Shown: one piece after another, positions 42,212 to 50,690 of the stretch
How the letters are laid out: every line of letters starts with the position of its first letter
Numbering within the stretch: the stretch's first letter is position 1
Source of the DNA: Streptomyces violaceoruber
GTDB lineage: Bacteria > Actinomycetota > Actinomycetes > Streptomycetales > Streptomycetaceae
Assembly (NCBI RefSeq): GCF_033406955.1
Contig: NZ_CP137734.1
Location: 6,448,001-6,512,000, forward strand
DNA: 64,000 bases
Direction: 5' to 3'
Translations under genes and position numbers: made by a program
The notes under the pieces: generated by a model
Told to the model about the DNA's origin: nothing
The model's input: only the letters and a program-made list of their open reading frames with translations
The model's database searches: none

Positions 42212-43675
42212 TCAGCCCTTGAGCGCCGCCTCCATCATCGCCTTGGCCACCGGGGCCGCCAGGCCGTTGCCGCTGACCTCGCTGCGCGCCGCGTCGGACT
42301 GCTCGACGACGACGGCCACCGCGACCTCCTTGTCCGACGACTCGGACTTGGCGTAGGAGGTGAACCAGGCGTACGGCGTCTTGCTGTTGTTCTCGCCGTG
42401 CTGGGCCGTGCCCGTCTTGCCGCCCACCGTCGCCCCGGGGATCTGCGCGTTGGACCCGGTGCCCTGCTCGACGACGGTCCGCATGGCCGACTGGAGCTGC
42501 TCGGCGGTGGTGGAGCTGACGATCCGCTTCGAGTCCGCGTCGGTGTGGTCCTCCAGGACGTCGCCGCCGCTGTCGGTGACCTGCGACACCATGTGCGGGG
42601 AGACCAGCTCGCCGCCGTTGGCGAGGGCCGCGGAGACCATCGCCATCTGGAGCGGGGTCGCCGTCACGTCGAACTGGCCGATGCCCGTCAGCGCCGTGGA
42701 CGAGCGGTTCATGTCCTTCGGGTAGACGCTGGTGTAGGCCCGTACCGGTACGTCCTGCGTCTCGTCGTTGAAGCCGAACTTCTCGGCCATGGCGCGCAGC
42801 TCGTCCTGGCCGAGGTCGACGGCCATCTTCGCGAAGACGTTGTTGCACGAGTACCGCAGCGCGGTGCGGATCGTGGCGTTCTCGCAGGGGGCGTTCGGAT
42901 TCTCGTTGGTCAGATCGGTCGTGGTGTCCGGCAGGGTGTACGGATCGGGGCTGTCGGTCTTCTCGTCCACCGAGCCGTACAGCCCGTTCTCCAGCGCGGC
43001 GGCCGCCACGACCAGCTTGAACGTCGAGCCCGGCGGCAGCGGCCGGCGCAGCGCCCGGTTGGTCAGCGGCTTGTCCGGGTCGCCGGTGAGCTTCTCCCAG
43101 GCCGCACCGGCGGTGTTGGCGTCGGTCAGCGACGCCGGGTCGTACGAGGGGGTCGACACGACCGAGAGGATCCTGCCCGTCTTCGGGTCGATCGCGACGG
43201 CGGCGCCCTTCTTGTCGCCCAGCGCCTCGAACCCGGCCCGCTGCACGTCCGGGTCGATCGTCGTCACCACGTTGCCCGGCTCGGCCCGGGCCCCGGTGAC
43301 GGTGTCCATCACCGTCCTCAGCCGCGGATCGGTGCCGTTGAGCACGTCCTGGTAGACGCCCTCCAGCTGGGTCGGCGCGTACGCCTGCGAGGCGTAGCCC
43401 GTCACCGCCGCGTACAGCTTGCCGTTCTCGTACGTGCGTCTGTACGCGAGGTCGCCGCCCTCCGTCTGCGCCGAGCCGGTGACCGACCGGCCGGCCACGA
43501 TGATGTTCCCGAGCGGCTCCGCGTACGTCTCGATCGCGTTGCGCCGGTTGTCCTTGCCGTCCGCGAGCGCCCGGCCCTCGTAGAACTGCACCCAGGTCGC
43601 CCTGACCAGCAGAGCGAACACCAGGAGCAGCGTGAGGACCGAGGCGCGCCTGATCGTCTTGTTCATCCCGTTCAT
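42212..43675 (-). CDS. Penicillin-binding protein (PbpA/FtsI-like transpeptidase)
   Basis: 487 residues. One N-terminal membrane helix (ASVLTLLLVFALLVRATW) anchors the periplasmic part. The dimerisation domain includes RRNAIETYAEPLGNIIVAG. The transpeptidase has SxxK in LPPGSTFKLV, SxN in YSCNNVFAKM and KTG in VGGKTGTAQHG. It cross-links peptidoglycan, and in Streptomyces such genes often act in sporulation or cell division. Met-Asn-Gly-Met allows two nearby starts, and I kept the longer. Confidence 0.92.
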   Translation of the reverse strand: MNGMNKTIRRASVLTLLLVFALLVRATWVQFYEGRALADGKDNRRNAIETYAEPLGNIIVAGRSVTGSAQTEGGDLAYRRTYENGKLYAAVTGYASQAYAPTQLEGVYQDVLNGTDPRLRTVMDTVTGARAEPGNVVTTIDPDVQRAGFEALGDKKGAAVAIDPKTGRILSVVSTPSYDPASLTDANTAGAAWEKLTGDPDKPLTNRALRRPLPPGSTFKLVVAAAALENGLYGSVDEKTDSPDPYTLPDTTTDLTNENPNAPCENATIRTALRYSCNNVFAKMAVDLGQDELRAMAEKFGFNDETQDVPVRAYTSVYPKDMNRSSTALTGIGQFDVTATPLQMAMVSAALANGGELVSPHMVSQVTDSGGDVLEDHTDADSKRIVSSTTAEQLQSAMRTVVEQGTGSNAQIPGATVGGKTGTAQHGENNSKTPYAWFTSYAKSESSDKEVAVAVVVEQSDAARSEVSGNGLAAPVAKAMMEAALKG

Positions 43676-43747
43676 CCCGCTGACAGGACGAACGGGCGGG
43701 CGGCGGTCGTTCCCGTGTGCCCCGATTTCTCATCTTTCTCATGCTTC

Positions 43748-44014
43748 TCATCGGCCGTTCACGAAGCCCGCCCCGCAGGCCCGGGTCACCGCCTGGGTGC
43801 GGTCCCGGGCGCCGGTCCGCGCCGGCACCGACGCCACATGGGTCTTCGCCGCGGCCGGGCCCGCCCCCGGCCGCCCGGCGATCTTGGCGTCGGTCAGCCC
43901 GGTCGCCATCGGACGCAGCACCTCCCCTCGCGTTCGGGCGGAGGCGGCGGTCGGCGGGGTGCCGGCGGACGTCGGAGTCGTGCGTCCACGCTCCCACCCG
44001 CACGCACCCGGCAC
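43748..44014 (-). pseudogene. Decayed LuxR/NarL-type response regulator fragment
   Basis: An 88-codon frame whose last 60 residues match the LuxR helix-turn-helix: EVLRPMATGLTDAKIAGRPG, GPAAAKTHVASVPARTGARD, then RTQAVTRACGAGF. Positions usually Leu and Val are Pro and Ala (LRPMA for LRLMA, GRPGAGPAAAKTH for GRLGVGPATVKTH), which would break the helices. The receiver domain is missing. This explains most of the 416-base gap between the penicillin-binding protein gene and the acetyltransferase gene. It could also be a remnant of a fused regulator. Confidence 0.65.
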
Positions 44015-44091
44015 ATCCTGCGCACCGACGATCCGCCTCCGCCGCGCGGCGGAGACGCACCGCCCGGCGGATCACCGGTGCGGCCGGTGGC

Positions 44092-44562
44092 TCACTTTGC
44101 GAGGTGGAGGACGACCTCGTCGATCTCCGCGCCCCGGGCGGTCGCGAACCCGCGCGCCCGCGCGCTGGTCACGAAGCCGCACTTCTCCAGCACGCGCCGC
44201 GAGCCCGTGTTGTCGGCCGCCGCCCGCGCGTACAGCGGGCGGTCCCGGACCTCGGCGAGCAGGGCACGCAGCGCGGCCGTCGCGACTCCCTGTCCCCAGT
44301 ACGCCCGGTCCACCCAGTACGTCACCTCGCGCTCGCCCGGCTCCCCGTACACCGCCGTGCTGCCGACGACGTCACCGTCGCCGAGGATGGTGCGCACGAC
44401 GTCGCGGGAGGCCCGGATCTTCGTCCAGTGGGCCGTGAACGCGTCCCAGTCGGCGGGGTCCTTCGGAGTGAAGGCCGCCATGCGCAGCGCCTCCGGATCG
44501 TTCATCTGCCGGAAGAAGACGGGCAGATCGCTGTCGTGAACCTCGCGCAGTGCGATGTGCAT
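44092..44562 (-). CDS. GNAT-family acetyltransferase
   Basis: 156 residues, RimJ/RimL-like. The N-terminus IALREVHDSDLPVFFRQMND is the usual first strand and helix. The acetyl-CoA loop is WVDRAYWGQGVATAALRAL, followed by YARAAADNTGSRRVLEKCGF. Substrate unknown. It follows the IclR regulator gene by three bases, so the two are probably cotranscribed. Confidence 0.9.
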   Translation of the reverse strand: MHIALREVHDSDLPVFFRQMNDPEALRMAAFTPKDPADWDAFTAHWTKIRASRDVVRTILGDGDVVGSTAVYGEPGEREVTYWVDRAYWGQGVATAALRALLAEVRDRPLYARAAADNTGSRRVLEKCGFVTSARARGFATARGAEIDEVVLHLAK

Positions 44563-44565
44563 GGA

Positions 44566-45339
44566 TCAGAGCCTACGCGTCGCCAGTGTCAGCCGGTCCC
44601 GCGCGTCGAACAGAGCGTCCTTCACCATCTGTTCGTGCGCGGGCGTCAGCCGGGCCACCGGCACCGAGCAGCTGATCGCGTCCCGCGCGGGGGTGCGGTA
44701 GGGGACCGCCACGCCGAAGCAGCGCAGCCCCAGCGTGTTCTCCTCGCGGTCCACGGCGAAGCCCTGCTCCCGCACCAGGCGCAGCTCCTCGATGAGCTTC
44801 TCCCGGTCGGTGATGGTGTGCTCGGTCAGCGCGGGGAGGGTCTCCGGGAGCATCTTGCGCACCTGCTCGTCGGTGTACGTGCTCAGCAGCGCCTTGCCCA
44901 GCGAGGTCGAGTGCGCGGGCAGCCGGCGGCCGACCCGGGTGAACGGCCGCAGGTAGTGCTGGGACTGGCGGGTGGCCAGGTACACCACGTTGGTGCCGTC
45001 CAGGCGGGCGAGGTGGATGGTCTCCGTCGTGTCGTCGGAGAGCCGGTCCAGCGTCGGCCGCGCCGCCGCGACCACCTCGTCGCCGTCGATGTACGAGGTG
45101 CCGACCAGCAGCGCCCGTACGCCGATGCCGTACCGCGTGCCCGTGGCGTCCGTCTCCACCCAGCCCAGCTCCACCAGCGTGCGCAGCAGCATGTAGAGGC
45201 TGGACTTGGGATAACCGACGGCCTCCTGGACCGACGCGAGGGAGTGCATACCGGGGCGCCCGGCGAAGTACTCGAGCAGCTCAACCGTCCGCACCGCGGA
45301 CTTGACCTGCGCTCCGCCCCCCGTCTCGACAGCCGACAT
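44566..45339 (-). CDS. IclR-family regulator, probably of sugar-acid catabolism
   Basis: 257 residues from ATG 45339 (a longer frame to 45399 lacks support). The winged helix is at 12-70 (KSAVRTVELLEYFAGRPGMH, VGYPKSSLYMLLRTLVELGW). The effector domain shows HLARLDGTNVVYLATRQSQ, LPAHSTSLGKALLSTYTDEQ and FGVAVPYRTPARDAISCSVP. It is divergent from the 2-oxoglutarate semialdehyde dehydrogenase gene. IclR proteins of this kind (KdgR and relatives) sense sugar-acid intermediates. The motif at 45411 is its candidate site. Confidence 0.9.
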   Translation of the reverse strand: MSAVETGGGAQVKSAVRTVELLEYFAGRPGMHSLASVQEAVGYPKSSLYMLLRTLVELGWVETDATGTRYGIGVRALLVGTSYIDGDEVVAAARPTLDRLSDDTTETIHLARLDGTNVVYLATRQSQHYLRPFTRVGRRLPAHSTSLGKALLSTYTDEQVRKMLPETLPALTEHTITDREKLIEELRLVREQGFAVDREENTLGLRCFGVAVPYRTPARDAISCSVPVARLTPAHEQMVKDALFDARDRLTLATRRL

Positions 45340-45410
45340 CGACCTTGACCCCTTCGTTCGACGAGAAGCTGAAGATATAGTCTCGAACAGCATATTCATC
45401 AGTAGAGACA

Positions 45411-45429
45411 GCGTTCAGTATATCGAACA
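45411..45429 (+). promoter_or_regulatory. Operator-like motif, site 3 (dehydrogenase gene)
   Basis: GCGTTCAGTATATCGAACA contains the inverted pair GTTC/GAAC and shares CGTTCAG...ACA with the two sites in the udh/kdgD control region. TCGAACA is repeated 40 bases upstream at 45383, near a possible -10 TATAGT (45376). The AT-rich pocket is unusual for this genome. Confidence 0.45.
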
Positions 45430-45461
45430 ACTTCTGTGCAGAGCACGTGGAGGGACCCGCG

Positions 45462-46991
45462 GTGGCAGCAGCACCAGTCTGGAGTGTCGACCCCCGTACC
45501 GGGAAGCAGCGTGAACAGGTCGCCGTGGAAGCCACGGCCCAGGAGGTGGACGCCGCCGTCCGCGCCGCGCACGCCGCCCGGGACGCCCTCGCCGACCGCG
45601 CCGTCCGCGCGGCCTTCCTGCGGAGCGCCGCCGACGAGCTGAAGGCGGCCGAGAGCACCCTCGTCGAGGTGGCCGACGCGGAGACCGCGCTCGGCCCGGT
45701 CCGGCTCACCGGCGAACTCGCCCGCACCTGCTACCAGCTGCGGGCCTTCGCCGACATCGTCGACGAGGGCGAGTACCTCGGCGTGGTCGTCAACCACCCC
45801 GACGACACGGCCACCCCGCCCATCCCCGACCTGCGCCGCTACAAGGTGCCGCTCGGCGTCGTCGCCGTCTACTCGGCCTCCAACTTCCCCTTCGCCTTCT
45901 CCGTCCCCGGCGGCGACACCGCGAGCGCGCTCGCGGCCGGCTGCCCGGTCGTCGTCAAGGCGCACCCCGACCACCCGGCCCTGTCCGAGCTGGTCGCCAA
46001 GGTGCTGCGCCGGGCCGCGGCCCGGCACGGCATCCCGGACGGGGTCCTCGGCCTGGTGCACGGCTTCGAGGCGGGCGTCGAGCTGATCAAGCACCCGCTG
46101 GTCGCCGCGGCGGGCTTCACGGGCTCCGTCCGCGGTGGCCGCGCGCTCTTCGACGCGGCGGCGGCGCGTCCGGTGCCGATCCCGTTCCACGGCGAGCTGG
46201 GCTCGCTGAACCCGGTCGTCGTCACGGAGGCGGCGGCCGTGGAGCGGGCGGAGGCGATCGGCGCGGGCCTGGCGGGCTCCATGACGCTGGGCGTCGGGCA
46301 GTTCTGCGTCAAGCCCGGCCTGGTGCTCGTGCCGGCGGGCGACGCCGGCGACGGCCTGGTCAAGTCGCTCACCGACGCGGTCAGCGCCACCGACGCCGGT
46401 GTGCTCCTCGACCACCGCATGCGGGACAACTTCGTCGCAGGCGTCGCCGAGCGCGCCGCGCTGCCCGACGTGGACTCCCCGGTGACGCCGGGCTCGGGCG
46501 GCGAGCACACCGTCAGCGCCGGGTTCCTCACGGTGCCGGCGGCGCGGCTGGCGGCGGAGGGCGAGCACGACCTGCTCCTGGAGGAGTGCTTCGGGCCGGT
46601 CACCGTGGTGGCCCGCTATCAGGACGAGGGGGAGGTCCGGGGGGTGCTGTCGCGGCTGCCGGGGAACCTCACGGCGACGGTGCAGCTCTCTGCCGAGGAA
46701 GTGGCGGGAGAGGGTGCCGGGACGGCTCTCCTCGCGGAGGTGACGCCGTTGGCGGGGCGGGTGCTGGTCAACGGCTGGCCCACGGGGGTTGCCGTGGCGG
46801 CGGCTCAGCAGCATGGGGGGCCTTACCCGGCGACCACTTCGACGTCCACGTCGGTGGGGGGTACGGCGATCGAGCGGTGGCTCCGGCCGGTGGCGTATCA
46901 GGGGGTGCCGGAGGCGCTGCTGCCGGTGGAGCTCCGGGACGACAATCCGCTGGGGCTGCCGCGGCGGTTCAACGGAGTGCTCGAGCGGTAG
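45462..46991 (+). CDS. 2-oxoglutarate semialdehyde dehydrogenase (NADP+)
   Basis: 509 residues. I chose GTG 45462 because GGAGG lies eight or nine bases upstream. The upstream in-frame GTG at 45447 overlaps that ribosome site. ALDH motifs: VVAVYSASNFPFAFSVPGGD (cofactor), ELGSLNPVVV (general-base glutamate), GQFCVKPG (nucleophile cysteine) and LLLEECFGPVTVV. The NFPFAFSV and QFCVKPGL forms are those of the KGSADH group. It oxidises 2-oxoglutarate semialdehyde to 2-oxoglutarate, the last step of both the glucarate/galactarate and the pentonate routes encoded here. Confidence 0.9.
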   Translation: MAAAPVWSVDPRTGKQREQVAVEATAQEVDAAVRAAHAARDALADRAVRAAFLRSAADELKAAESTLVEVADAETALGPVRLTGELARTCYQLRAFADIVDEGEYLGVVVNHPDDTATPPIPDLRRYKVPLGVVAVYSASNFPFAFSVPGGDTASALAAGCPVVVKAHPDHPALSELVAKVLRRAAARHGIPDGVLGLVHGFEAGVELIKHPLVAAAGFTGSVRGGRALFDAAAARPVPIPFHGELGSLNPVVVTEAAAVERAEAIGAGLAGSMTLGVGQFCVKPGLVLVPAGDAGDGLVKSLTDAVSATDAGVLLDHRMRDNFVAGVAERAALPDVDSPVTPGSGGEHTVSAGFLTVPAARLAAEGEHDLLLEECFGPVTVVARYQDEGEVRGVLSRLPGNLTATVQLSAEEVAGEGAGTALLAEVTPLAGRVLVNGWPTGVAVAAAQQHGGPYPATTSTSTSVGGTAIERWLRPVAYQGVPEALLPVELRDDNPLGLPRRFNGVLER

Positions 46992-47010
46992 CGCTCCGCG
47001 GTTGCGCCGT

Positions 47011-47100
47011 AGGGGCGCGGGTTGTTCGGCGGCTCACGCGCCGTCGTGGCTTGTCGCGCCCGCGCGGCGGAGCCGCAGATCGACACAGCCCGGCGCCCCT
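47011..47100. repeat. Dispersed Streptomyces intergenic repeat
   Basis: The run GTCGTGGCTTGTCGCGCCCG followed by CGCGGCGGAGCCGCAGATCG and a CACAGCC(C)GGCGCCCCT end is, from memory, a frequent intergenic element in Streptomyces. CGCGGCGGAGCCGC may fold into a small hairpin and could end the dehydrogenase transcript. Confidence 0.6.
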
Positions 47101-47134
47101 CAGGGGACTTCCCTCCGCCTGCGATGATCAGTGC

Positions 47135-47743
47135 ATGACTCTTGACCTTCCCGAACTGCCGTTTCCCCTCCGTCCCTACGGGCCCGACGGCCGCTGGTCC
47201 TACGCCGACGGTGTGCTCACCGGGGTCGCCGGGTCCCGGCAGGACCGGTTCGTGCCGCCCACCGGGGAGTCGCTGGAGTCCGTGTCCGACGCGCCGCGGT
47301 TGCTGGGGGCGCCCGACGGGGACTTCCAGCTGATCGCCCGTGTGTCCGTCGGGTTCCGCGGGGCCTTCGACGCCGGGGTGCTCTACGTGCACGTGGGGGA
47401 GCGGGCCTGGGCCAAGCTGTGTCTGGAGTACTCCCCGGACGTGCCCACCGTCTGCACGGTGGTCACCCGGGGGCACTCCGACGACTGCAACTCCTTCACC
47501 GTGGAGGGCGACTCCGTCTGGTTCCGGGTCAGCCGGACCGGACGGGCCTTCGCCTTCCACGCCTCCCTCGACGGGGAGCGCTGGACCTTCGTGCGGCTCT
47601 TCACACTGGGCGACGAGGAGGAGACCGGCTCCGCCCTGGTCGGCTTCCTGGCGCAGGCGCCGACGGGGGAGGGCTGCACCGTGACCTACGACCACCTGGA
47701 GTTCCGGCCGGCCTGGCCCGCGGATCTGCGGGACGGCAGCTGA
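47135..47743 (+). CDS. DUF1349 family protein
   Basis: 202 residues, jelly-roll (concanavalin-like) fold expected. Family marks: DFQLIARVSVGFRGAFDAGV, WAKLCLEYSPDVPTVCTVVT, SFTVEGDSVWFRVSRTGRAF, GFLAQAPTGEGCTVTYDHLE. These proteins are carbohydrate-binding or glycosidase-related, but no catalytic function is established. It is 143 bases from the dehydrogenase stop. Confidence 0.85.
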   Translation: MTLDLPELPFPLRPYGPDGRWSYADGVLTGVAGSRQDRFVPPTGESLESVSDAPRLLGAPDGDFQLIARVSVGFRGAFDAGVLYVHVGERAWAKLCLEYSPDVPTVCTVVTRGHSDDCNSFTVEGDSVWFRVSRTGRAFAFHASLDGERWTFVRLFTLGDEEETGSALVGFLAQAPTGEGCTVTYDHLEFRPAWPADLRDGS

Positions 47744-47782
47744 GCGCGGGGCGGGAATGAGAACGGCTGCTTGAACGTTCAC

Positions 47783-47814
47783 GTACGGGGCGGAGAGGGC
47801 CTCCGCCGCCGTAC
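47783..47814. terminator. Strong hairpin between the DUF1349 and DsbA-like genes
   Basis: GTACGGGGCGGAG (47783-47795) pairs with CTCCGCCGCCGTAC (47801-47814) with one bulged C and a 5-base loop. It starts 40 bases after the DUF1349 stop and ends 21 bases before the next ATG, so it may be a terminator or a leader hairpin. The palindrome TGAACGTTCA (47772-47781) adjoins it. Confidence 0.6.
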
Positions 47815-47835
47815 GACCTGGAGAAGAGCCGAGAC

Positions 47836-48549
47836 ATGCGCGTCGAGATCTGGAGCGACATCGCCTGCCCCTGGTGCTACGTGGGCAAGGCCCGCTTCGA
47901 GAAGGCGCTCGCGGCCTTCCCGCACCGTGACGGCGTCGAGGTGGTCCACCGTTCGTTCGAACTGGACCCCGGACGGGCCAAGGACGACGTGCAGCCGGTG
48001 CTGACGATGCTCACCGCCAAGTACGGCATGAGCCAGGAGCAGGCGCAGGCCGGTGAGGACAACCTCGGCGCGCAGGCCGCCGCCGAGGGCCTGGCCTACC
48101 GCACCCGGGACCGCGACCACGGCAGCACCTTCGACCTGCACCGCCTGCTGCACCTCGCCAAGGAGCGGGGACGGCACGAGGCGCTCCTCGACGCCTTCTA
48201 CCGGGGCAACTTCGCCGACGAGCGCTCCGTGTTCAACGACGACGAGCGGCTCGTGGAGCTGGCCGTCGGCGCCGGGCTGGACGCCGAGGAGGTCCGCGCG
48301 GTGCTCGCCGACCCCGCCGCCTACGCCGACGAGGTGCGCGCCGACGAGCGCGAGGCCGCCCAGCTCGGGGCCACCGGGGTGCCGTTCTTCGTGCTCGACC
48401 GGGCCTACGGAGTCTCGGGCGCCCAGCCGGCCGAGGTCTTCACCCAGGCACTGACCCAGGCGTGGGGCGAGCGCACGCCGCTGAGGCTGATCGACGACGG
48501 CGGCGCCGAGGCCTGCGGCCCGGACGGGTGCGCGGTCCCCGGCCACTGA
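47836..48549 (+). CDS. FrnE-like DsbA-family oxidoreductase
   Basis: 237 residues. The thioredoxin-like active site is CPWC at about residues 11-14 (IWSDIACPWCYVGKARFEKA), followed by a helical insertion (HRLLHLAKERGRHEALLDAF) and the cis-proline region GVPFFVLDRAYGVSGAQ. A further CGPDGC pair is at the C-terminus. No signal peptide, so it acts in the cytosol on thiols or as a 2-hydroxychromene isomerase-like enzyme. Confidence 0.92.
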   Translation: MRVEIWSDIACPWCYVGKARFEKALAAFPHRDGVEVVHRSFELDPGRAKDDVQPVLTMLTAKYGMSQEQAQAGEDNLGAQAAAEGLAYRTRDRDHGSTFDLHRLLHLAKERGRHEALLDAFYRGNFADERSVFNDDERLVELAVGAGLDAEEVRAVLADPAAYADEVRADEREAAQLGATGVPFFVLDRAYGVSGAQPAEVFTQALTQAWGERTPLRLIDDGGAEACGPDGCAVPGH

Positions 48550-48644
48550 ATCGGCAGGTCGGGACGGACTCATAAGTGTCCCTTGGGGGTATCGCGTAGA
48601 AATACGCAATGGACGGGGAGGTCACGGGACCGCACAGTGGTGCC

Positions 48645-49703
48645 ATGGAGAGCTTCGAGAACCTCGTCCGCACCGAGTTCGCCCCGAAGACCACGTATCT
48701 GAACACCGCCAGCACCGGCCTGCTCCCCGCCCGGACCCTCGCGGCCATGCGCGACGCGGCGGCCTCCGCCGCGGAGGGGCAGCCGCTCGACATGTTCGCC
48801 GACGTCGAGGCGTCCCGGGCCGCGTACGCCCGCCTCGTGGGAGTGCCCGCCACCCGGGTCGCGACCGGCGCGTCCGTCGCCACGTTCAGCGGGCTCGTCG
48901 CCGCGTCGCTGCCCCCGGGCGCCGAAGTCCTCACCGCGGAGGCCGACTTCAGCTCCCTGGTGAACCCGCTGTACACCCGCGGCGACCTGAAGGTGCGCAG
49001 TGTGCCGCTGGAACGGCTGGCCGAGTCGGTGGGTCCTGACACCGCGCTCGTCGCGGTCAGTTCCGTGCAGTCCGCCGACGGGCGGCTCGCCGACCTCGCC
49101 GCGCTGCGGGACGCCGCCCGGGCGCACGGGGCGCGGACGCTGATCGACGCCTCGCAGTCGAACGGGTGGCTGCCGCTGGCCGCCGGCGACTTCGACTTCG
49201 TGGTCGCCGTCGCCTACAAGTGGGTCCTGTGCCCGCGCGGCGTCGCCTTCCTCGTCGTACCGGAGGACCTGGGGGCGGCGGCCGGGCTGACACCGCTGTT
49301 CGCCGGGTGGGCGTCCGGTGAGCACCCCTGGGACAGCTGCTACGGCCCCGTGGAGGAACTCGCGCACTCCGCCCGGCGGTTCGACGAGAGCCCCGCCCTG
49401 TTCTCCTACACCGGCGCCCGGCACTCCCTGGCCCTGATCGAGGAACTGGGCGTCGACGCGGTGCACGCCCACGACACCGGGCTCGCCGACCGGTTCCGCG
49501 CCGGGGTGCGCTCGCTGGGCCACGAGCCGGTGGACGCGCCGGGCTCCGCGATCGTGTCCGTGCCGGGACTCGGACACCGGCAGGGCGAGCTGGGCGGGGC
49601 CGGCGTCCAGGTCTCGGACCGGGCGGGCAATCTGCGGGCCGCCTTCCACGCGTACAACACCGCGGCCGACGTGGACCGGCTGCTCGACGTGCTGGCGGGC
49701 TGA
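48645..49703 (+). CDS. Class V aminotransferase (cysteine desulfurase-like fold)
   Basis: 352 residues from ATG 48645. An in-frame ATG at 48609 could add 12 residues. PLP enzyme: TTYLNTASTGLLPARTLAAM, LIDASQSNGWLPL and the cofactor lysine in VVAVAYKWVLCPRG. Closest in style to isopenicillin N epimerase/kynureninase-like proteins. Substrate unknown. The hairpin GCGTA-GAAA-TACGC lies at 48594-48607, just before the earlier ATG. Confidence 0.85.
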   Translation: MESFENLVRTEFAPKTTYLNTASTGLLPARTLAAMRDAAASAAEGQPLDMFADVEASRAAYARLVGVPATRVATGASVATFSGLVAASLPPGAEVLTAEADFSSLVNPLYTRGDLKVRSVPLERLAESVGPDTALVAVSSVQSADGRLADLAALRDAARAHGARTLIDASQSNGWLPLAAGDFDFVVAVAYKWVLCPRGVAFLVVPEDLGAAAGLTPLFAGWASGEHPWDSCYGPVEELAHSARRFDESPALFSYTGARHSLALIEELGVDAVHAHDTGLADRFRAGVRSLGHEPVDAPGSAIVSVPGLGHRQGELGGAGVQVSDRAGNLRAAFHAYNTAADVDRLLDVLAG

Positions 49704-49728
49704 CCCGGCCGGGCCGGGAAGAAGTATC

Positions 49729-49768
49729 GGGCAGGGGCCTCCCGTCCCACACGAGAAGGCCCCTGCCC
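49729..49768. terminator. Bidirectional terminator
   Basis: GGGCAGGGGCCT (49729-49740) and AGGCCCCTGCCC (49757-49768) form a perfect 12-bp stem with a 16-base loop. It sits between the convergent stops of the aminotransferase gene (49703) and ectD (49785) and can end both transcripts. Confidence 0.85.
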
Positions 49769-49784
49769 GAGTCTCAGACGCGAG

Positions 49785-50684
49785 TCACTTCACCGGCGTG
49801 AAGTCCCGCGCCCCGATGAACTCCGGCCGCCGGATGGGAGCCGCGAACGGCTCGACCGCCGTGTTCTCCACGCTGTTGAACACGATGAACACGTTGCTGC
49901 GCGGGAACGGCGTGATGTTGTCGCCCGACCCGTGCATGCAGTTGCAGTCGAACCAGGTCGCCGAACCGGCCTTGCCGGTGAACAGCTTGATGCCGTACTC
50001 CGAGGCCATCTTCGTCAGGCCCTCGTCGGACGGCGTCCCCGCGTCCTGCATCTGCAGGGACTTCTTGTAGTTGTCCTTCGGCGTGGCCCCCGCGCACCCG
50101 AGGAACGTCTTGTGCGACCCCGGCATGATCATCAGACCGCCGTTGGTGTCGTAGTTCTCGGTGAGCGCGATCGAGACCGAGATCGTGCGCATGTTGGGCA
50201 GGCCGTCCTCGGCGTGCCAGGTCTCGAAGTCCGAGTGCCAGTAGAAACCGCTGGCCCCGAAGCCCGGCTTGACGTTGATCCGCGACTGGTGGACGTACAC
50301 GTCCGAGCCGAGGATCTGCCGCGCCCGCCCGACCACGCGCTCGTCGCGCACCAGCTTGGCGAAGACCTCACTGATCTTGTGCACCTCGAAGACCGACCGG
50401 ATCTCCTTGGACTGCGGCTCGACGATCGAGCGCTCGTCCGCGCGGATGGCCGGGTCGGTGGTGAGGCGCTCCAGCTCACGCTGGTACTCGCCGACCTCGT
50501 CCGGGGTGATCAGCTGGTCGATGGCGAGGAAGCCGTCGCGGTCCAGCGCCTGGAGGTCGCCCGCAGAGACGGGGCCGGGCGCGTCCGGGGAGCCCCAGAC
50601 GACCGGGTCCTGCCGAGGGGTGGCCACTTCGGTGGCGCCGCGGGTGGGATAGAGATCAGTGACGTTCGTGGTCGTGGTGGTCAC
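49785..50684 (-). CDS. ectD: Ectoine 5-hydroxylase
   Basis: 299 residues, Fe(II)/2-oxoglutarate dioxygenase of the PhyH family. The iron triad is in FYWHSDFETWH (His and Asp) and NCMHGSGDN (His). QSRINVKPGFGASGF and GGLMIMPGSHKTFLGC are EctD signatures. It converts ectoine to 5-hydroxyectoine, a heat and salt protectant. Last gene of the ectABCD operon, six bases after ectC. Confidence 0.97.
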   Translation of the reverse strand: MTTTTTNVTDLYPTRGATEVATPRQDPVVWGSPDAPGPVSAGDLQALDRDGFLAIDQLITPDEVGEYQRELERLTTDPAIRADERSIVEPQSKEIRSVFEVHKISEVFAKLVRDERVVGRARQILGSDVYVHQSRINVKPGFGASGFYWHSDFETWHAEDGLPNMRTISVSIALTENYDTNGGLMIMPGSHKTFLGCAGATPKDNYKKSLQMQDAGTPSDEGLTKMASEYGIKLFTGKAGSATWFDCNCMHGSGDNITPFPRSNVFIVFNSVENTAVEPFAAPIRRPEFIGARDFTPVK

Positions 50685-50690
50685 GGTGAC

